IMG/VR virus record: IMGVR_UViG_3300020182_000008
Coordinates: 102,269-166,268 of that record
Strand: one strand, 5' to 3'
Length of the DNA: 64,000 nt
Source of the DNA: a virus
In this document: positions 15,928-25,088 of the stretch, piece after piece
How the letters are laid out: each line of letters starts with the position of its first letter
Position numbering within the stretch: the stretch's first letter is position 1
Made by a program: the position numbers and the translations under genes
The notes under the pieces: model-generated
The model's input: only the letters and a program-made list of their open reading frames with translations
Databases searched by the model: none
What the model was told of the DNA's origin: nothing

Positions 15928-16734
15928 ATGACAACACAAGACTTATATACCAAACTGGTAACTGGTGAAATTACAGAACAAAAGTTCTTGTATGAAGTGC
16001 GTCGTGACGCTAGATTGCCCTGGATTACCTCATCTAATAATTTTACAGATACAGTAAAGATCCTTAAAAATAAGGGTATGATATCTGAAAAACAAACAAA
16101 AGAATCTACAGGAAAGCAAGAAGTAGATATTATTGCTAAAACTATTGATATGGTTAACCCATATGAATACGCTAGAGGTATGGATATTGAACTAGGTCTT
16201 GAAAACGAAGCTGTTGGTAATGTAGATATTACAGAAGACGACGTTAAAAAAGCACAGAAAAAAGTACTTAAAAATCTTACTAAAGACCCTAACTATTACT
16301 CTAAAAAGAGAATAGCATCTATGGGTGATAGCGAATACGAAGTAGAAGTAAACGCAAAATCTATTGCTGCTTTAGAAAAGCAAAAAGGCAAAATTATCCG
16401 TGAAGGAGATGATGATGGATTCGCATCAGAAGACGAAAGAGAAAACTATTACTTAGATTTAGACGATGTAAATGAACACGGAGAAGAATACGATAGAGTA
16501 GCTGATGTAAACGCTGATTCAACTCCACTAGAAGAAGAAAGTGTTGAAGAACTAGGTAGAACTAGAGATGCTATCTACGAAAAATACGCTAAAAAATATG
16601 GTGTTGATGTAGATGAACTTAAAGATAAAGTTGAAGCACTTAGATTAGAAGCAATCGAGGTAGACAATGAACAAGATGCAATTAATGTTCAAAAGAAAGC
16701 CCCCGATGCTGACGTTCGTATAGTAAAAAAGTAA
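15928..16734 (+). CDS. Prohead-module protein of unknown function
   Basis: The 268-residue protein has a conserved N-terminal segment, DLYTKLVTGEITEQKFLYEV, then RRDARLPWITSSNNFTDT and VKILKNKGMI, which I recall from other marine T4-like phages just before the protease gene. The remainder is acidic and charged with no motif. It is likely a core or assembly protein, at the T4 gene 68 position. Its late-type element is only three bases from the ATG. The stop is one base from the protease start. Confidence 0.65.
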   Translation: MTTQDLYTKLVTGEITEQKFLYEVRRDARLPWITSSNNFTDTVKILKNKGMISEKQTKESTGKQEVDIIAKTIDMVNPYEYARGMDIELGLENEAVGNVDITEDDVKKAQKKVLKNLTKDPNYYSKKRIASMGDSEYEVEVNAKSIAALEKQKGKIIREGDDDGFASEDERENYYLDLDDVNEHGEEYDRVADVNADSTPLEEESVEELGRTRDAIYEKYAKKYGVDVDELKDKVEALRLEAIEVDNEQDAINVQKKAPDADVRIVKK

Positions 16735-16735
16735 G

Positions 16736-17353
16736 ATGGCTCAAAAACTATTAATAGAATATTCCGTATTTACACCTAAAAATACCCAAATTACAGAGGG
16801 TATTTCTGGTAATAAAAATATGATGGTTGAAGGTGTTGTTCAGCGTGCTGAAGAATTTAACCATAACGGAAGACGCTATCCATTTGATATACTAAAAAGA
16901 GAAGTAGACAAATATATAGGTGGCCCTATCGCTGAAAATAGAGCACTAGGTGAATTAGATCACCCAGAATCATCTGTCATTAATTTAAAAAATGCTTCTC
17001 ACAATATTAAAGAGTTATATTGGGATGGAAACGATTTAATGGGTAAAATTGAAGTTTTACCAACCCCATCAGGCAATATATTAAAAGAATTATTCAATAA
17101 TAATATTACTGTTGGTATTTCATCTCGTGGTATGGGTTCTGTTAAACCTTTAGGTGAAGGTAGAGTAGAAGTAGACGATGATTTCGAACTATTATGTTGG
17201 GATTTTGTTTCTACCCCTTCTACACATGGTGCTTTTATGAAACCTACAGGATTAAACGAAAGTAGAAAATATACTACTAACAAATACACAAAACTACACG
17301 AGATAGTTTCAGATATTATCTGCACCCAGTCAGGTATTTGTTGCCTACGCTAA
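16736..17353 (+). CDS. gp21: Prohead core protease (T4 gp21, family S77)
   Basis: The 205-residue serine protease matures proheads by cleaving core and shell proteins after (L/I)-x-E sites. The GELDHP motif supplies the catalytic His (H76) and VGISSRGMGS the catalytic Ser (S129 or S130). VEGVVQRAEEFNHNGRRYP at the N-terminus is typical of the family. It precedes scaffold and capsid genes as in T4. Its likely substrates in this window are gp22, gp23 and the proteins with capsid-targeting-like N-termini. Confidence 0.92.
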   Translation: MAQKLLIEYSVFTPKNTQITEGISGNKNMMVEGVVQRAEEFNHNGRRYPFDILKREVDKYIGGPIAENRALGELDHPESSVINLKNASHNIKELYWDGNDLMGKIEVLPTPSGNILKELFNNNITVGISSRGMGSVKPLGEGRVEVDDDFELLCWDFVSTPSTHGAFMKPTGLNESRKYTTNKYTKLHEIVSDIICTQSGICCLR

Positions 17354-17485
17354 ATTTCCTTATTTTTTTATACTCCCTATATATTTATCTACAGATAAGA
17401 TAGATATTCCCAATAATATCTCACTCAAGATATAAACTCTTATATTACTTCCCTTAATAAGTAATCCCGACAAAATTTTATTACA
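17354..17485 (+). other. 132-base leader before the scaffold gene
   Basis: There is no gene here. It holds a T-rich stretch (17361-17370, no convincing stem), a late-type element at 17380-17389, and about 96 bases of AT-rich leader before the gp22 start. This is the longest untranslated leader in the window. Confidence 0.6.
17380..17389 (+). promoter_or_regulatory. Late-type element TATATTTATC
   Basis: 96 bases before the scaffold gene ATG at 17486. Confidence 0.5.
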
Positions 17486-18649
17486 ATGTCAAACACAAAG
17501 TTTTTCAACGATGCTATCGCTGAAGCTAAAGCTATTCGTGAGACTGCTCTAGCCAATGCCAAACTCGCTCTTGAAGAGGCTTTTACTCCACAAATCCAAT
17601 CTATGCTTGAAAAGAAGCTTTCAGAAGAAGCAGACGAGCTAGATGAGGAAAAAGATCTTGACGAATCTACTGTAGAAGAAACTACAAATGTAGATGAGAA
17701 AAAAGATATGGATGAAGCTAAAAAAGACGATATGGACGAGGCTAAGAAGGACGTTGACGAAGCCAAAAAAGATGACATGGATGAAGCAAAATCTGATGTA
17801 GATGAAGCTAAAGACATGGAAGAGGCTAAGAAAGACGTAGACGAAGCTAAAGCTGACGTAGATGAAGCAAAAGTTGACGAGAAAAAAGACATGGAAGAAG
17901 CTGCTGTAGAAGAAGCATCTGACATGGAAGAAGGTTCAATTGAAGAAATTGACCTAGATGAATTATTAGCTGAACTTGAAGCTGCTGAAAGCCAAGTATC
18001 AGAAGAAACTGTAGAAGAAACAGCACCTGTTGCTGAAGAGCCTGTAGCTGAAGAAGAAGTTGCCCTTGGGGAAGCTGAAGCTGAAGACGAAGTAGGTGAA
18101 ATTACAGTAGATGAGCTTAAAGACATTATCCGTGACGTCCTTGCTGATGTAATGGGTGGTGGTGCTGGTGAAGGCGAAGATATGGAAGTTGACGTAGATG
18201 GAGATGGTGACATGGATGTTGCTATTGACGGAGACGAAGACGGAGATATTGAAATTGACGAAACAAAAGTTGAAGAGAAAAAAGAAGTTGAAGAAGTTAA
18301 AGCTGAATTAAACGAAGCTATTACTGTAATCAACACTTTGAAATCAGAACTTAACGAAGTTAACCTTCTAAACGCTAAGCTATTATACGTGAACAAATTG
18401 TTCCGTAGCAAAACCTTAACTGAATCACAGAAAGTAAAAGTAATCAATGCATTTGATAGAGCTGAATCTGTGAAAGAAGTTAAAAACATTTTTGAAACAA
18501 TCAAGGATGCTGTAACAACAGAAGCTAAAAAGCCTGTAAACGAATCTCGTTCATTCGCTTCTAAAGCTGCTGGAGTTGCACCTAAGAAACCTATTGTTGA
18601 AAGTAACGATTTCGTAGCTAGAATGCAAAAACTAGCCGGAATTATTTAA
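17486..18649 (+). CDS. gp22: Prohead scaffolding core protein (T4 gp22)
   Basis: The 387-residue acidic scaffold lies between protease and capsid genes. Residues 70-140 are an irregular tandem repeat of (D/E)(V/M)(D/E)EAKKD units. Around residue 235 there are Asp/Gly runs (VDVDGDGDMDVAIDGDED) resembling EF-hand loops. The C-terminus, LLNAKLLYVNKLFRSKTLTE and AFDRAESVKEVKNIFETI, is the conserved gp22 signature. It assembles the prohead core and is expected to be degraded by gp21. The Ser-rich frame on the opposite strand is a shadow of the acidic repeats. Confidence 0.9.
   Translation: MSNTKFFNDAIAEAKAIRETALANAKLALEEAFTPQIQSMLEKKLSEEADELDEEKDLDESTVEETTNVDEKKDMDEAKKDDMDEAKKDVDEAKKDDMDEAKSDVDEAKDMEEAKKDVDEAKADVDEAKVDEKKDMEEAAVEEASDMEEGSIEEIDLDELLAELEAAESQVSEETVEETAPVAEEPVAEEEVALGEAEAEDEVGEITVDELKDIIRDVLADVMGGGAGEGEDMEVDVDGDGDMDVAIDGDEDGDIEIDETKVEEKKEVEEVKAELNEAITVINTLKSELNEVNLLNAKLLYVNKLFRSKTLTESQKVKVINAFDRAESVKEVKNIFETIKDAVTTEAKKPVNESRSFASKAAGVAPKKPIVESNDFVARMQKLAGII
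17690..17890 (+). repeat. DEAKKD-coding repeat in the scaffold gene
   Basis: Imperfect tandem units of about 7 codons, encoding (V/M)DEAK(K/S/A)D, lie within gp22. Confidence 0.75.
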
Positions 18650-18672
18650 TAACGACTTAAAATTTATTTAAA

Positions 18673-20307
18673 ATGTCAAACGTAGTAAACCAACTATTAG
18701 AGACCGCTAACCCATACAAGTCAGTACAAAAAGATGCTGCTAGACTTGCTGGAAAGTGGGACAAGTCAGGGTTACTAGAAGGAATTTCTGGTGACACTGA
18801 TAAAGCTAACATGGCAATCATGTTAGAAAACCAAGCTAAACAACTTGTTGTTGAAGCAAACCAAACTGGAACTGGCGCAAGCTTTACTCCCGGAACTGGT
18901 GAGCAGTATGCTGCAGTAGCTCTACCCCTAGTACGTAAAGTATTCGGACAAATCGCTGCTAAAGAATTTGTTTCTGTTCAACCAATGAGCCTTCCTGCTG
19001 GACTAGTATTTTATCTAGACTTCCAATACGGAACAACTCAAAAACCATTTACAGATGGTAATTCAATGTACGGTACTCCAACTGAGCACTTCGGTAACAC
19101 AAACGAAGGTGGACTTTATGGAGCTGGAAGATTTGGATACTCTATCAATGAGCACACTGCTTCTGCTGCTGGTGTATTTGCTACAGCTTCTTGGGCTGAC
19201 GCAAACTTTGATTCAAACTTCTCAGAATCTGTAGCTCAAGCTGCTGGATCTGATTATTTGAAAACTCTTACATTCACTACAGCTTCTATTTCTGCTGATA
19301 TCGATACTGATGCAGTACGTTCATTCGTACCTTCTTCAGGATCTTGGCTAGAGGCTAATACTTTATCTCAATTTACTAAACTTAGTGGTGGTAACTTAGT
19401 ATTTGTAGTATCTGGATCTGCTACTAACCTATTAGATGATACTATATCTGTATACTATTCTAAGAAAACTGCTGATAATGCACGTGGTGATTATGAAGAT
19501 GGTTCAACACTAGCTACAACTGACCCAGCAAGAACTGAGATCTCTATCCCAGAAATTGATGTACAGTTAAGAAGTGAAACTATTGCTGCTAAAACACGTA
19601 AGTTAAAAGCACAATGGACACCAGAATTTTCTCAAGACCTTAACGCTTTCCATTCACTAGATGCTGAAGCTGAATTGACTAATATCCTTTCAGAATACAT
19701 CTCATTGGAAATCGATCTTGAAATTCTTGATATGTTAGTACAAAATGTACCTACTTCTCAAGTTGCTAACTGGTCTGCGAGAGTAGGCGAGGAAATCAAC
19801 TCTGCAGGAACAGGATTCAATTCTAACACTAACGGTGTATATTATACTCAAATGAGCTGGTTCCAAACACTTGGAATTAAATTACAGAAAATCTCTAACT
19901 TGATTCACCAGAAAACTCTACGTGGTGGTGCTAACTTTATGGTAGTATCTCCAACTGTAGCAACTGTACTAGAATCAATTCCAGGATTTGCTGCTGATAC
20001 TGATGGTGATGTAACTAAAGCTACTTATGCTTTCGGTGTACAGAAAATCGGTGCTTTAAACAGCCGTTACAAAGTTTACAAGAACCCATACATGAACGAA
20101 TCAACAATCTTGATGGGCTTCAGAGGAAATCAATTCCTAGAAAGTGGTGCAGTTTACGCTCCATATATTCCATTAATCATGACACCTCTAGTGTACGATC
20201 CAAATACCTTCACTCCAAGAAAAGGTATCATGACTCGTTATGCTAAGAAAATGGTACGTCCTGAATTCTATGGTAAAGTAAATGTATCTGGATTAAACGT
20301 AATCTAA
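18673..20307 (+). CDS. gp23: Major capsid protein (T4 gp23)
   Basis: The 544-residue capsid protein starts MSNVVNQLLETANPYKSVQK, then GVFGQIAAKEF-type conserved sequence (VRKVFGQIAAKEFVSVQPMS), and ends with ARPEFYG-like MVRPEFYGKVNVSGL. A likely gp21 cleavage site is L-V-V-E61 before A62, close to the T4 gp23 site at residue 65; a second fit is L-L-E36 before G. The mature chain would begin ANQTGTGASF. It forms the hexamers of the head. A strong terminator follows, and the start is 23 bases after gp22. Confidence 0.95.
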   Translation: MSNVVNQLLETANPYKSVQKDAARLAGKWDKSGLLEGISGDTDKANMAIMLENQAKQLVVEANQTGTGASFTPGTGEQYAAVALPLVRKVFGQIAAKEFVSVQPMSLPAGLVFYLDFQYGTTQKPFTDGNSMYGTPTEHFGNTNEGGLYGAGRFGYSINEHTASAAGVFATASWADANFDSNFSESVAQAAGSDYLKTLTFTTASISADIDTDAVRSFVPSSGSWLEANTLSQFTKLSGGNLVFVVSGSATNLLDDTISVYYSKKTADNARGDYEDGSTLATTDPARTEISIPEIDVQLRSETIAAKTRKLKAQWTPEFSQDLNAFHSLDAEAELTNILSEYISLEIDLEILDMLVQNVPTSQVANWSARVGEEINSAGTGFNSNTNGVYYTQMSWFQTLGIKLQKISNLIHQKTLRGGANFMVVSPTVATVLESIPGFAADTDGDVTKATYAFGVQKIGALNSRYKVYKNPYMNESTILMGFRGNQFLESGAVYAPYIPLIMTPLVYDPNTFTPRKGIMTRYAKKMVRPEFYGKVNVSGLNVI

Positions 20308-20334
20308 GACTAGATAATTTTACTTATTTAAAAG

Positions 20335-20361
20335 AACCCGCCCCGTAAGGCGGGTTTTTTT
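20335..20361 (+). terminator. Rho-independent terminator after gp23
   Basis: The stem AACCCGCC (20335-20342) pairs with GGCGGGTT (20349-20356), followed by a run of T to 20361. Confidence 0.92.
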
Positions 20362-20370
20362 ATTTTAAAA

Positions 20371-20380
20371 TATATTTATA
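20371..20380 (+). promoter_or_regulatory. Late-type element TATATTTATA
   Basis: Directly after the gp23 terminator and six bases before the ATG at 20387. No -33 box. Confidence 0.6.
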
Positions 20381-20386
20381 GTATAT

Positions 20387-20656
20387 ATGTTAATAGAAGA
20401 AGTACCATTTAAAGTCTTCCTTGAAAGGAACCCACATCTAAAGAATCGACCTATTAACGAGCAGTCGTTTCATTATCACGATTATATATCTAAATGTCAA
20501 ATGCAACTAAGATATATGATAGAGTGTGGAGGTCAAGGAGCATCTTCTACTACAAGTGAGGGTGGAGGACCAGTAACTGATACTTATTTTATATTACAAG
20601 AAAACGCTGACTATGTGTTACAAGAAGATGGCGATAAACTAATTTGGACAATCTAA
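20387..20656 (+). CDS. Small hypothetical virion-region protein
   Basis: The 89-residue protein has an N-terminal half MLIEEVPFKVFLERNPHLKN, a middle YISKCQMQLRYMIECGG, and a C-terminal strand-like DTYFILQENADYVLQEDGDK with two similar ILQENAD/VLQEDGD repeats. The late-type element is six bases before the ATG, implying an almost leaderless transcript. Four bases separate it from the next gene, a C1q-like fiber, so a head-decoration role is possible but unproven. Confidence 0.6.
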   Translation: MLIEEVPFKVFLERNPHLKNRPINEQSFHYHDYISKCQMQLRYMIECGGQGASSTTSEGGGPVTDTYFILQENADYVLQEDGDKLIWTI

Positions 20657-20660
20657 TACC

Positions 20661-21728
20661 ATGGCTGACAAGAAAATAACAGAATTAAACGAACTCTCCT
20701 CAGCATCTTTAAATGACATATTTGCTGTAGTAGATATAGCTGGGAGTGAAACTAAAAAAATTACTAACGAAAGCTATATCACAAATGTTAGAAATCACGA
20801 ATCTCCTTTAACCGCCTCTGGTGTGGTAATATCAGGTGATTTAATTCCAAAATTTCCTTCTGGCTCAACTTTAGGTACAGCAGACAAACCATTCGCCGAA
20901 CTATATCTACAATCAGGCTCTATCTACGTAGAATCTGATACACCTGGGGATCCACCAGCTGTTATTTCAAATGTAAGTGGTAACTTAGAGATATCAGTCG
21001 GTGGTATGTTACTAATAGAACCCGGCAACTCATTTATAGCAGATACAGGCTCATTTAAATATCTTTCTGGTAGCTTAGAACATATTGGATCACTTATCCG
21101 ATCAGGTTCAACTGATATATCAGGATCACTTACAGCATCTTTAACAAATGAACACGTTTGGATAGGAGATGAAAATAATAGAAGCACCGAAATATCGGCC
21201 TCGGCATTAGCTACCTACCTTACTTCCTCATTTGTTACACCAGAACAGACAGGCTCATTTGTTGAATCAGCTTATATATCACTTTACTCTTCAGCATCTC
21301 AACAATTAGCAGTATCTGGAGCAGCACAACCAGTTACTTTTAATAGTGTGTGGGCACAAGATGGAGTAAGTCTATCGGGGGGTTCTCAACTAGTAATGGA
21401 AAAAGCAGGGACTTATCAATTTAATTTTGTTGCTCAAGTTCAAAATACAGAAAACGCAGTACATGATTCGTACTTTTGGATAAAATACAATGGAAATAAT
21501 TTTCCAAACTCAGCAACTCAAATGTCTTTACAGCCAAGAAAGAATGAAAGTACTCCATCTGCTCAATTGATGACTGTGAATATAGTAGGTGTTGCACAAA
21601 ACGATGATGATTATATTGAATTATATTGGACAGGTGATAGTAATACTATACAGTTAAATGAAACTCCAGGTAATGGAGTTAAACCAGAAACACCTTCGGT
21701 AATTGCAAACATAATAAGGGTAGGTTAA
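20661..21728 (+). CDS. Fiber-like virion protein with C1q/TNF-like C-terminal domain
   Basis: The 355-residue protein begins with KKITELNELSSASLNDIFAV and VDIAGSETKKIT, a short module found at the N-terminus of many phage fibers. A Ser/Gly/Thr-rich middle follows. The last 130 residues have a C1q/TNF jelly-roll look: VMEKAGTYQFNFVAQVQNT, DSYFWIKYNGNNFPNS, VAQNDDDYIELYWTGD. Such domains trimerise and bind ligands at fiber tips. It lies between capsid and neck genes, away from the main fiber cluster, so it may be a head or neck fiber. Confidence 0.65.
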   Translation: MADKKITELNELSSASLNDIFAVVDIAGSETKKITNESYITNVRNHESPLTASGVVISGDLIPKFPSGSTLGTADKPFAELYLQSGSIYVESDTPGDPPAVISNVSGNLEISVGGMLLIEPGNSFIADTGSFKYLSGSLEHIGSLIRSGSTDISGSLTASLTNEHVWIGDENNRSTEISASALATYLTSSFVTPEQTGSFVESAYISLYSSASQQLAVSGAAQPVTFNSVWAQDGVSLSGGSQLVMEKAGTYQFNFVAQVQNTENAVHDSYFWIKYNGNNFPNSATQMSLQPRKNESTPSAQLMTVNIVGVAQNDDDYIELYWTGDSNTIQLNETPGNGVKPETPSVIANIIRVG

Positions 21729-21736
21729 TATTTATA
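21727..21736 (+). promoter_or_regulatory. Late-type element AATATTTATA
   Basis: 44 bases before the phoH ATG at 21781. Confidence 0.6.
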
Positions 21737-21780
21737 TGTGAACGTTCTTTCACATGTATTAACCCTTTAACAAACCGTTT

Positions 21781-22515
21781 ATGGCAAGTAAACCCCATAC
21801 GGACGAAGTATATCGTCCAAAGAGGATACCTAAAAACCCAATTAATTTTAAATTACAATTAAACGAAGAGCAAAAAGAAGCAAAAGCTAAAATATTAGAC
21901 AATACAATAACCCTCCTAGCAGGGCAAGCAGGTTCTGGAAAAACGTTATTAGCATGTAATGTCGCACTCGATGGTCTATTCAGACGAATGTATGATAAAG
22001 TAATCATAACCAGACCAACTGTATCAAAAGAAGAAATCGGATTTTTACCCGGAGATTTAAGAGAAAAAATGGACCCTTGGGTTCAACCCATATATCAAAA
22101 TATGTTTTTACTATATGACAAAGTCAAAATAGAAAAATGTATTGAAGATGGTACTATAGAAATTGTACCTGTATCGTTTATGCGAGGTAGAACATTTCTA
22201 GATTCTGTTATTATAGTAGATGAAGCACAAAACGTTACACACGATCAAATGGAAATGATCGCAACACGTATTGGAAAACGATCCAAAATGATAGTGTGTG
22301 GTGATACACATCAAGTAGACCTTAAAAATAAAGGTGATTCAGGATTCAAATTCCTATATAATGCTGCTAAAAAGGTCAAAAATATGGAATCCATTACTTT
22401 GATGACAAACAATAGAGACGAAGTAGTTCAAGACCTTATTGATTACTATAACGAAGCATACGACAAAAAACAAATTGTAGGTACCGCGGGTAGCAGTGGA
22501 ACAACAAGAAGGTAA
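21781..22515 (+). CDS. phoH: PhoH-like ATPase
   Basis: The 244-residue P-loop ATPase has Walker A AGQAGSGKTLLACN (about residues 46-59), Walker B VIIVDEAQNVTHDQMEM, and the family blocks VIITRPTVSKEEIGFLPGD and VCGDTHQVDL. PhoH proteins are common in marine phages. The bacterial protein is phosphate-starvation induced, and relatives act as RNA-directed ATPases, but the phage role is unsettled. Here it sits between capsid and neck genes. A late-type element is 44 bases upstream. Confidence 0.92.
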   Translation: MASKPHTDEVYRPKRIPKNPINFKLQLNEEQKEAKAKILDNTITLLAGQAGSGKTLLACNVALDGLFRRMYDKVIITRPTVSKEEIGFLPGDLREKMDPWVQPIYQNMFLLYDKVKIEKCIEDGTIEIVPVSFMRGRTFLDSVIIVDEAQNVTHDQMEMIATRIGKRSKMIVCGDTHQVDLKNKGDSGFKFLYNAAKKVKNMESITLMTNNRDEVVQDLIDYYNEAYDKKQIVGTAGSSGTTRR

Positions 22516-22524
22516 ATATTTATA
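22515..22524 (+). promoter_or_regulatory. Late-type element AATATTTATA
   Basis: 13 bases before the gp13 ATG at 22538. No -33 box. Confidence 0.65.
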
Positions 22525-22537
22525 ACAAAATCTAATT

Positions 22538-23689
22538 ATGTCTCAAACCCCTATTATATGGACGGGTGCTTCCACATTCGCAGGTGGTCAAACTCCATTT
22601 GGCTTTTATGATAGTGATACTCAATTTTCTACAGATGCTGATAAAGTAGCACAATTTTGTGCTTCACGTTTAGGATATCCTACAGTTGATGTTGAAATGG
22701 GTAGTGGTTCGTTTTATGCTTGTTTTGAAGAAGCTGTAACTACATATGGTAACGAGCTTTATTTATATCAAATACGAAATAACTTTATAAATTTAGAAGC
22801 CTCTAATACAGGTTCTGAATTAAATCAATCTGTAATTAACCCTAACTTAGGAAACGTTATTAGATTAGCTGAAAATTATGGGTCAGAGGCAGGTTCAGGT
22901 GGTAATGTAACTTGGTATTCAGGCTCAATCCCACTAACAGCATCAGTTCAAGAATACGATTTAAATGCTTGGAAAGATACCCAAGGTATTACAGGTTCAA
23001 TTGAAGTAAAACAAGTATTTTATCAAAATACTCCTGCAATTGTTAGATATTTTGATCCTTATGCTGGTACAGGATATGGATCTCAACAATTACTTGATGT
23101 ATTTGGGTTTGGAAACTATTCTCCTGCAATTAACTTTTTGTTAATGCCAATCTATTATGATATTTCTGTAATTCAAGCAATTGAACTAAATGATCAAATT
23201 AGAAAATCAGCATTCTCATTTGAATTAGTTAATAACAAATTAAGAGTATTCCCTATCCCAAACTTACCAGGACAATTATTCATTCAGTACATTAAAGTAG
23301 ATGAAAGAAATGCCCCTACATCATCTAATTTCTCAGGTGGCGATATGGTAACAGACATTTCAAATGTTCCTTATGAAAACCCAACATATGAATATATCAA
23401 TGCACCTGGTAGATATTGGGTATTTGAATATACTTTAGCATTAGCAAAAGAACTATTAGGATACATAAGAGGTAAATACTCTCAGGTACCAGTACCAGGA
23501 GCTGAAGTAACATTAAATCAAGCTGATTTAATTGCTGCTGCAAATACAGAAAAAGCAGCATTAATTGAAAAACTAAGATTAGATCTAGATGAAAACTCTA
23601 GAAAAATGCAATTACAACGTAAAGCAGAAGAAGCAGATGCAATGGGCAGAACATTAGAACAAGTTCCCCTACCAATTTATATAGCATAA
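22538..23689 (+). CDS. gp13: Neck protein (T4 gp13)
   Basis: The 383-residue protein has the gp13 pattern: TPFGFYDSDTQFSTDADKVA then CASRLGYPTVDVEM at residues 20-55, FEEAVTTYGNELYLYQIRN, and later YWVFEYTLALAKELLGYIRG. gp13 seals the portal after packaging and joins head to tail together with gp14, which starts one base after this stop. A late-type element is 13 bases upstream. Confidence 0.9.
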   Translation: MSQTPIIWTGASTFAGGQTPFGFYDSDTQFSTDADKVAQFCASRLGYPTVDVEMGSGSFYACFEEAVTTYGNELYLYQIRNNFINLEASNTGSELNQSVINPNLGNVIRLAENYGSEAGSGGNVTWYSGSIPLTASVQEYDLNAWKDTQGITGSIEVKQVFYQNTPAIVRYFDPYAGTGYGSQQLLDVFGFGNYSPAINFLLMPIYYDISVIQAIELNDQIRKSAFSFELVNNKLRVFPIPNLPGQLFIQYIKVDERNAPTSSNFSGGDMVTDISNVPYENPTYEYINAPGRYWVFEYTLALAKELLGYIRGKYSQVPVPGAEVTLNQADLIAAANTEKAALIEKLRLDLDENSRKMQLQRKAEEADAMGRTLEQVPLPIYIA

Positions 23690-23690
23690 T

Positions 23691-24182
23691 ATGGCCCTAT
23701 ACGGAAAAAATAGAGATGTATTACTATTTCAGGGGCTCAATACAGAACTCCTACATAAAATCATCGAACAACAGGTTGGATACTACAAGCCTGTTTTAGA
23801 CGATACACCTGCCAATCTATATGGCGAAGCGCAAAATAAAACGTGGTTAGGCCCTGTTTTAATTAAATGTTTGCTCGATAGAGGCGAACAAGAAGTAGTA
23901 AACGATGAATTTGGTGTAGATAGAAATAGACCATTATCAGTTCGTTTCTTTAGAAAAGATTTAGTTGACGCTAATATTGTTCCTGAAATAGGAGATGCGA
24001 TACTTTGGAATGAAGATTACTATGAAGTTGATAATCTAGTAGAAAATCAATTAATATTAGGTAAAGATCCATCATATCCATACAGTGATACAGTAGACGA
24101 TTTTGGTTCAAGTCACTCAATCATATTAACATGCCACTATACAAGACCAGAACGTTTAGGAATTAAAGAAGAAAGAATGTAA
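23691..24182 (+). CDS. gp14: Neck protein (T4 gp14)
   Basis: The 163-residue protein is shorter than T4 gp14 (256) but has the conserved middle, LVDANIVPEIGDAILWNED followed by YYEVDNLVENQLILGKDP. It completes the head-tail connector together with gp13. Its stop overlaps the gp15 start by one base. Confidence 0.85.
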   Translation: MALYGKNRDVLLFQGLNTELLHKIIEQQVGYYKPVLDDTPANLYGEAQNKTWLGPVLIKCLLDRGEQEVVNDEFGVDRNRPLSVRFFRKDLVDANIVPEIGDAILWNEDYYEVDNLVENQLILGKDPSYPYSDTVDDFGSSHSIILTCHYTRPERLGIKEERM

Positions 24183-25057
24183 TGGAGTTTAAACCGAGAC
24201 CATATACAAAACGAGAATTTTTATCTAAGTTACAGGAACCTTATGTTAACCCTGCAACTCAAGAAGAAGTTCTACCTAAACAAGCTCCTGCATCTATAGA
24301 AGTTAAACCTGGCCAACCAGAATTTAATAGAGCAAAAGAAGTATCGATGAAAGACGATACTAAAAACAAAACTATATCAATTGGTTTAAAAGATATAGAT
24401 AGCTCTATAATGTACTATCTTGAAAACGTAATTAAACCTACAGTAACCCAAAACGATAGACAAATATCTGTACCCATTATATATGGTTCTCCTGAAAGAT
24501 GGAAATCAATGCAAGCAGATGGTTTCTATAGAGACAAAAATGGTAAAACAATGGTACCTCTTGTAATGTTTAAAAGAGACAGTTTTACAAAAAATAATAC
24601 TTTAGGTAATAAATTAGATGGTAATAGAGTTCAAAACGTACAATATTTTGAAACAGGATACTCTAAACGAAACGTTTACGATAATTTTAATCTTTTAAGA
24701 GATCAAAAACCTCAAAAAGAATATATTTTAGGTATCATCCCAGATTATATAGATATAACTTATAGTTTATCTATTTTTACAGATTATGTAGAACAAGCAA
24801 ACGAGATAACGGAAGCAATTGAATTTGCTGCTCGTTCATATTGGGGTGATCCTGAAAGATTTATGTTTAGAGCAGATATTCAAACATTTAACACACCTGT
24901 TTTATTAGAAAACGGAAGTGATAGAGCAAATAGAACAACAATGAATGTTTTAGTTAACGGATATATTATACCATCGGGTATAAATGTAGCTATGGCTGGA
25001 CCTAGCCCCAAATCATATAACGTTACTAAAACTGTATTTAAAGAAACAGTAGTATAA
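24182..25057 (+). CDS. gp15: Tail terminator / sheath stabiliser (T4 gp15)
   Basis: The 291-residue protein aligns by eye with T4 gp15 in two blocks: RQISVPIIYGSPERWKSM (T4 FIRVPITYASKEHF) and DITYSLSIFTDYVEQANEI (T4 KMIYELSIFTRYEDDM). A conserved FMFRADIQTFNTPVLLENG and a NVLVNGYIIP end follow. gp15 caps the tail tube and sheath for joining to the neck. It directly follows gp13 and gp14, as in T4. The first 70 residues are a Pro/Lys-rich extension. Confidence 0.82.
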   Translation: MEFKPRPYTKREFLSKLQEPYVNPATQEEVLPKQAPASIEVKPGQPEFNRAKEVSMKDDTKNKTISIGLKDIDSSIMYYLENVIKPTVTQNDRQISVPIIYGSPERWKSMQADGFYRDKNGKTMVPLVMFKRDSFTKNNTLGNKLDGNRVQNVQYFETGYSKRNVYDNFNLLRDQKPQKEYILGIIPDYIDITYSLSIFTDYVEQANEITEAIEFAARSYWGDPERFMFRADIQTFNTPVLLENGSDRANRTTMNVLVNGYIIPSGINVAMAGPSPKSYNVTKTVFKETVV

Positions 25058-25059
25058 TA

Positions 25060-25069
25060 TATATTTATT
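25060..25069 (+). promoter_or_regulatory. Late-type element TATATTTATT
   Basis: 19 bases before the collagen-like fiber ATG at 25089. No -33 box. Confidence 0.55.
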
Positions 25070-25088
25070 ATAGAAATAGTCTAGCCAG

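Noticed and set aside
17440-18504. 354-residue Ser-rich open frame on the minus strand
   Set aside because: It is the antisense shadow of the acidic GAN/GAY repeats of scaffold gp22; the composition (SSSTS runs) follows from that, and no minus-strand gene neighbours exist.
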